Below, one piece after another: positions 6,021 through 8,940 of a stretch of 8,940 nt of DNA. The number at the start of each line of letters is the position of its first letter. Position 1 is the stretch's first letter. The position numbers were made by a program, and so were the translations under genes. The notes under the pieces are model-generated. The model saw only the letters and a list, made by a program, of their open reading frames with translations, had not been told where the DNA came from and did no database searches. Source of the stretch: Chloroflexia bacterium (lineage in GTDB: Bacteria > Chloroflexota > Chloroflexia > Thermomicrobiales > UBA6265); assembly GCA_013698285.1 (NCBI GenBank), contig JACCVE010000466.1, forward strand, positions 1 through 8,940. The letters are read 5' to 3'.

Positions 6021-7052
6021 TCACCGCCGGGGCGGCATCGCCGGGCGCTCGTTCTCCCCCTCCGGTCGGATGGAGATCACCATCCCGGCCCGCTGCAGCG
6101 AGGCCTTGTAGTACCAGGGGGCGGCCAGCGAAACGTAGATGCGGCCGCCGAGGCCATCGATCAGTCCTTGGGGGATGGCACCGGCGCCGAATCGGGCCCC
6201 GGCCAGGGCCCCGGCGATCGCGCCGACCGTGTCCGACGCCCCGCCCGCCCGCACCGCCGGGAACACGGCCTCCTCGAACGACCCCGCCATGGACGCGAAA
6301 TGGATCGCCGCCGGGACGCTCATGGTCGCGATCCCTCCGGTCCCCGTGCCGGAGTCGCTCATCATCTCTGCCGGTCCTGCCCCCAGCCGGTCGGCCAGTT
6401 CCCCCACGCCGAGGAAGGCCGCCGACGCGGCCGCCCACTGGCCGGGCGACACGTCTCGTCGGGCCGCCAGCGAGACCGCGTAGGCCACGGCGGTCGTCGC
6501 CGCGATCGCGGCCGGGCTGCCGTGGGTCAGCCTGGTCACCGTCTCGGCCGATGCCCGCAACCAGACCTCATCAAACGGGCCGACGGCGGCCATCAACCCG
6601 ATCGGGATGCCGCGCGACGCGACATCCCCGGTGGCGGGCCCATCGTCGTCATAGGGCACCAGGGGGTCGATACGATCCCCGGCAGCGTCGAGGACCCGGC
6701 GCGTTTCTTCGGAGAGCCAGCGTCGCGACGCCCCGGCGGCCAGATAGCCCATCCGGGCCCCGATCAGATCAGGGTCGACCGCACCCCGGTTGGTCGTCAG
6801 GGCCTCGACGATGCAGAGGGCGACCTCGGTCTCGTCCGTGAATTCACCCGCCTCGGCGACGACCTCTCTCTCGTCCTCCCAGGGCAGGTAGCCATCCACC
6901 TCGCCGTACCGGTCCGAGATCCCCGCCGCCGAGAGGCCGACGAGCGGCATCCCGAGGGCATCCCCGATCGCCATGCCCAAGAACCCGCCGAGGACTTCGC
7001 TCTCGGTGGCCCCGGACCGCCGCCGCGGTGCCTCCGCATCCCGCGTCGCCAT
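6021..7052 (-). CDS. ADP-ribosylglycohydrolase family protein with altered active-site motifs
   Basis: Belongs to the DraG/ARH fold, whose active members remove ADP-ribose from proteins or small molecules using two Mg or Mn ions. The 343-residue product has LGGFLGMAIGDALGMP (21-36), FTDETEVALCIVEAL (71-85), RGIPIGLMAAVG (147-158), LTHGSPAAIAATTA (175-188) and GGASDTVGAIAGALAGARFG (270-289), in family order and spacing. Start ATG 7052 has a strong GGAGGAG at 7059-7065, 6 nt upstream; the longer frame to 7214 is unlike the family. Oddities: the Glu expected at the end of the GDALGxPxE motif is V38, the TDDT motif is TDET (72-75), and the C-terminal D-x-D-T motif is A-S-D-T (272-275). These are the positions that bind metal or act in catalysis in DraG and human ARH3, so activity may be changed or lost. 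It is divergent from a PLP enzyme gene and precedes recN. Confidence 0.88.
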   Translation of the reverse strand: MATRDAEAPRRRSGATESEVLGGFLGMAIGDALGMPLVGLSAAGISDRYGEVDGYLPWEDEREVVAEAGEFTDETEVALCIVEALTTNRGAVDPDLIGARMGYLAAGASRRWLSEETRRVLDAAGDRIDPLVPYDDDGPATGDVASRGIPIGLMAAVGPFDEVWLRASAETVTRLTHGSPAAIAATTAVAYAVSLAARRDVSPGQWAAASAAFLGVGELADRLGAGPAEMMSDSGTGTGGIATMSVPAAIHFASMAGSFEEAVFPAVRAGGASDTVGAIAGALAGARFGAGAIPQGLIDGLGGRIYVSLAAPWYYKASLQRAGMVISIRPEGENERPAMPPRR

Positions 7053-7058
7053 CACCCT

Positions 7059-7065
7059 CTCCTCC
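7059..7065 (-). promoter_or_regulatory. Strong ribosome binding site deciding the start of the ADP-ribosylglycohydrolase gene
   Basis: The minus strand reads GGAGGAG, 6 nt before the ATG at 7052. This argues for 7052 rather than the far upstream in-frame ATG at 7214. A GTG directly before the ATG (7055) is a possible alternative. Confidence 0.75.
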
Positions 7066-7190
7066 AGCGTACCCGCACGGTGCCCGACCACGTCCAAGCC
7101 CGTGCGCTCGTTGCCACGCCATCGCGCCCGGGCACAACGGCCGTCGCCATTCGACGATGTCGGTGCCCCGTCTGACGAGGGTCGTCGCAA

Positions 7191-7219
7191 TTGACGCACC
7201 CCCGTCCCTCCCATAGACT
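7191..7219 (+). promoter_or_regulatory. Sigma-70-type promoter of the trans-sulfuration gene
   Basis: TTGACG (7191-7196) and TAGACT (7214-7219) are separated by 17 bp, matching five and four of six consensus positions. Initiation would fall near 7226, giving a leader of about 37 nt before the GTG at 7263. AGGAG at 7251-7255 lies 7 nt before that start. This is the best promoter in the window and sits in the 210-bp divergent gap. The leader is too short for a SAM riboswitch. No equally good promoter was seen for the opposite gene. Confidence 0.6.
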
Positions 7220-7226
7220 CCCTAAC

Positions 7227-7243
7227 ATCATGGGTCGATCATG
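7227..7243 (+). repeat. Tandem ATCATG direct repeat just downstream of the promoter
   Basis: ATCATG occurs at 7227-7232 and 7238-7243, start to start 11 bp, about one helical turn, straddling the expected transcription start. The flanking bases GGTC and GACC add a short imperfect dyad (7233-7246). It could be an operator half-site pair, but it is short enough to be chance. Confidence 0.3.
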
Positions 7244-7262
7244 ACCAGACAGGAGCGATCAC

Positions 7263-8549
7263 GTGCCAGAGTCGAACGGGGATGAGCGCCCCACAACCTC
7301 ACCACGCGGGAGGCACACCGGTGGGTTCGCGACCCGGGCCGTCCATGCCGGGGAACGGGCACCCAAGCCAGACTTCACCCCGACCGTCACCCCGATCCAT
7401 CCGGCCTCCTCATTCTTCTATGATGACACTGAGACCCTGGACGCGGTCTTCGCCAACGAGCGGTCCGGCTACGTCTATACCCGCTATGGCAACCCGACCA
7501 TCCGGGCCCTGGAGACCGCGGTCGCCAGCCTGGAGGGGACCGCGGACGCCGTCGCCTATTCGTCGGGAATGGCGGCGATCCACGCCGCGATCCTGCTCGA
7601 TGTCCGGGCCGGAGACCGCGTCGTGGCGGCCCGGGACGTCTACGGTGCGACCTACGCGATCCTGACCAAACTCTTCGCCAATCTGGGCGTCGAAACGGTC
7701 TTCGTCGATATCACCGACCTCGATGCCGTGAGGCAGACGGTCGAGCGGGTCCGGCCATCACTGGTCTGCTGCGAGACGGTGTCGAACCCGCTGCTACGGG
7801 TCGCCGACATCCCGGCCCTGGCGGGGATCGCCCACGCCTCCGGGGCCAGGTTGATGGTCGACAACACGTTCGCCACCCCCTACCTCGTCCGGCCGGCCAG
7901 CCACGGCGCCGACACGGTGGTCCACTCGGGGACCAAGTACCTCGGGGGCCACGGCGATGCGACCGCCGGCCTGATCGCGGCCGACGCGGAGCGGTGCCTG
8001 GCCCTTCGGGAGCAGGCCAAGCTCACCGGGCCGACCCTGGGACCCTTCGAGGCCTGGCTGACCCTGCGGGGCATCAAGACCCTCCCACTCCGCGTCGCCC
8101 GCCAGAGCGAGTCGGCGGCCCGGGTCGCCCGCTGGCTCGCCGGTCACCCCGATGTCGAGGCCGTCTATTACCCGGGTCTGGCCGACCTCGGCCCCGCCGC
8201 CGCGATCTTCGAGCGACCGGCCCACGGGGGGATGGTCTCGTTCGACCTGCGTGGCGCCGGCCGGGAGCAGGTCTTCCGGTTCATGGCGGCGCTCGACCTC
8301 TGCATGCCCGCCACTACCCTCGGCGACGTCTATAGCCTAGTCCTCTATCCGGCGATGAGTTCCCACCGCGCCCTGACGTCCGAGCAACGGGCCGGGATCG
8401 GGATCGGCGACGGCCTGGTGCGCCTCTCGGTCGGGATCGAGGATGTCGAGGATATCACCGCCGACCTCGACGCCGCGATGGCGGTCGGGCTCGGCCGGTC
8501 CGGCGCCCCCACCGCGACGCATGATTCCCCGCTCGCCAGCCGTCTCTAG
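7263..8549 (+). CDS. Trans-sulfuration family PLP enzyme (cystathionine gamma-synthase / gamma-lyase type)
   Basis: Cytosolic PLP enzyme of the Cys/Met metabolism family. Members make or split cystathionine, or release thiols from homocysteine or methionine. The 428-residue product has the expected landmarks: FATRAVHAGE near the N-terminus, GYVYTRYGNPTIRALE (69-84; Tyr and Arg that bind the cofactor phosphate of the partner subunit), AYSSGMAAIHA (98-108), DVYGATYAIL (125-134), MVDNTFATPY (198-207), VVHSGTKYLGGHGD with the PLP lysine K225, and GLVRLSVGIED with the carboxylate-binding Arg R387. The GTG start at 7263 has AGGAG 7 nt upstream and a promoter at 7191. The body length is normal; about 20 residues at each end are extra and low-complexity. 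The Cys that marks methionine gamma-lyase (in the YGCT segment) is Ala here, which argues mildly against that activity. Sequence alone does not separate gamma-synthase, gamma-lyase and homocysteine-forming relatives. Confidence 0.93.
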   Translation: MPESNGDERPTTSPRGRHTGGFATRAVHAGERAPKPDFTPTVTPIHPASSFFYDDTETLDAVFANERSGYVYTRYGNPTIRALETAVASLEGTADAVAYSSGMAAIHAAILLDVRAGDRVVAARDVYGATYAILTKLFANLGVETVFVDITDLDAVRQTVERVRPSLVCCETVSNPLLRVADIPALAGIAHASGARLMVDNTFATPYLVRPASHGADTVVHSGTKYLGGHGDATAGLIAADAERCLALREQAKLTGPTLGPFEAWLTLRGIKTLPLRVARQSESAARVARWLAGHPDVEAVYYPGLADLGPAAAIFERPAHGGMVSFDLRGAGREQVFRFMAALDLCMPATTLGDVYSLVLYPAMSSHRALTSEQRAGIGIGDGLVRLSVGIEDVEDITADLDAAMAVGLGRSGAPTATHDSPLASRL

Positions 8550-8584
8550 AGCCCAGTCGGGCAACCAGGACTCACCACGCCGAA

Positions 8585-8601
8585 CGTCACCGCGCGTCAC
8601 C
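8585..8601 (+). repeat. CGTCACC direct repeat between the two PLP genes
   Basis: CGTCACC occurs at 8585-8591 and 8595-8601, start to start 10 bp, in the 69-bp gap between the trans-sulfuration gene and the class V aminotransferase gene. It may be a regulator site, but such short GC-rich repeats are common by chance. Confidence 0.2.
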
Positions 8602-8618
8602 AGGACAAGGGGCATCGA

Positions 8619-8940
8619 ATGACGACCACGCTGGAACCGGGGACCCGCCCCAAGACCACGACCTCGTCGATGGACGACCGGGAGAAGCTTGCTCACCTGC
8701 GGTCGCAACTACCGGCGGTCGACCAGACCGGCTACTTCAATGCCGGCACCAACGGTCCCCTGCCCCAATGCGCCCTCGACGTCATGATCGACGCGGCCCG
8801 GCGGGAGTGCGACGCCGGCCGCATCATCCCGGGCGTCTACGAGGGTGGGTGGAAGCGCAACCAGCGCATCCGGGTGCTGCTGGGTGACATGCTCGGGGCC
8901 GACCCCTCCGAGATCGCCCTGACCCACAGCACGTCCGAGG
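8619..8940 (+). CDS. Class V aminotransferase / cysteine-desulfurase-like protein, 3' truncated by window edge
   Basis: The start of a PLP-dependent fold-type I enzyme. ATG at 8619 is preceded by AAGGGG at 8607-8612, 6 nt upstream; a later in-frame ATG at 8670 is possible but lacks such a site. The 107 visible residues begin with a Thr-rich lead, then KLAHLRSQLPAVDQTGYFNA and GTNGPLP, the N-terminal 'Y-x-N-x-G-x-x-G-P-x-P' pattern of class V enzymes such as cysteine desulfurases, selenocysteine lyases and isopenicillin-N-epimerase-like proteins. LGADPSEIALTHSTSE follows, which is the first PLP-phosphate-binding turn. The PLP lysine and substrate-determining residues lie beyond the window, so the reaction cannot be named. 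It follows the trans-sulfuration gene by 69 bp on the same strand and could share its transcript; both suggest sulfur amino-acid metabolism. Confidence 0.85.
   Translation, partial: MTTTLEPGTRPKTTTSSMDDREKLAHLRSQLPAVDQTGYFNAGTNGPLPQCALDVMIDAARRECDAGRIIPGVYEGGWKRNQRIRVLLGDMLGADPSEIALTHSTSE

Noticed and set aside
5730..7175. 481-codon open frame on the plus strand
   Set aside because: It is antisense to the start of recN and the ADP-ribosylglycohydrolase gene, with low-complexity translation and no family signal.
7220..7262. SAM or other riboswitch ahead of the trans-sulfuration gene
   Set aside because: The predicted leader of about 37 nt is far too short, and no conserved stem layout is seen.
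1..8940. CRISPR array, tRNA, rRNA, insertion sequence or prophage
   Set aside because: Scanning both strands by eye showed no regularly spaced repeats, cloverleaf genes, transposase motifs or terminal inverted repeats. The only repeats are the short ones listed.

Overview
The window is dense, GC-rich bacterial chromosome with ordinary housekeeping content. The DUF951 and YbaB proteins, the GC-rich codon use and strong GC bias at third codon positions (which gives long open antisense frames) fit a high-GC lineage. My best guess is Chloroflexota, possibly Thermomicrobia-like. That placement is inference from gene style, not a database match.

Layout. Positions 1-764 (+) hold the 3' part of pyrB (aspartate carbamoyltransferase). 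Positions 888-1682 (+) hold a decayed type II toxin-antitoxin module. Its Phd/YefM-like antitoxin is broken by a frameshift and a nonsense codon. Its PIN-domain toxin has lost one base shortly before its natural stop, so the frame runs on across the next gene. Positions 1756-7052 carry five genes on the minus strand; in transcription order they are an ADP-ribosylglycohydrolase-family protein, recN, ybaB/ebfC, a DUF951 protein and an MFS exporter-type transporter. The last two overlap by ATGA. The DUF951 tail just before the MFS start holds three consecutive perfect inverted repeats (13, 7 and 9 bp). Divergent from this block, at 7263-8549 (+), is a trans-sulfuration-family PLP enzyme with a recognisable sigma-70-type promoter. 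It is followed at 8619 (+) by the start of a class V aminotransferase / cysteine-desulfurase-like gene that runs off the window.

How the genes relate. pyrB serves pyrimidine synthesis and the two plus-strand PLP genes suggest sulfur amino-acid metabolism. recN and ybaB concern DNA repair and nucleoid structure. The MFS gene looks translationally coupled to DUF951.

Points most worth a second look: the three independent lesions in the toxin-antitoxin pair; the ADP-ribosylglycohydrolase homologue, which lacks canonical residues at three expected metal/catalytic positions; and the hairpin cluster in front of the MFS gene. I see no CRISPR array, tRNA, rRNA, insertion sequence or clearly new multi-gene system.
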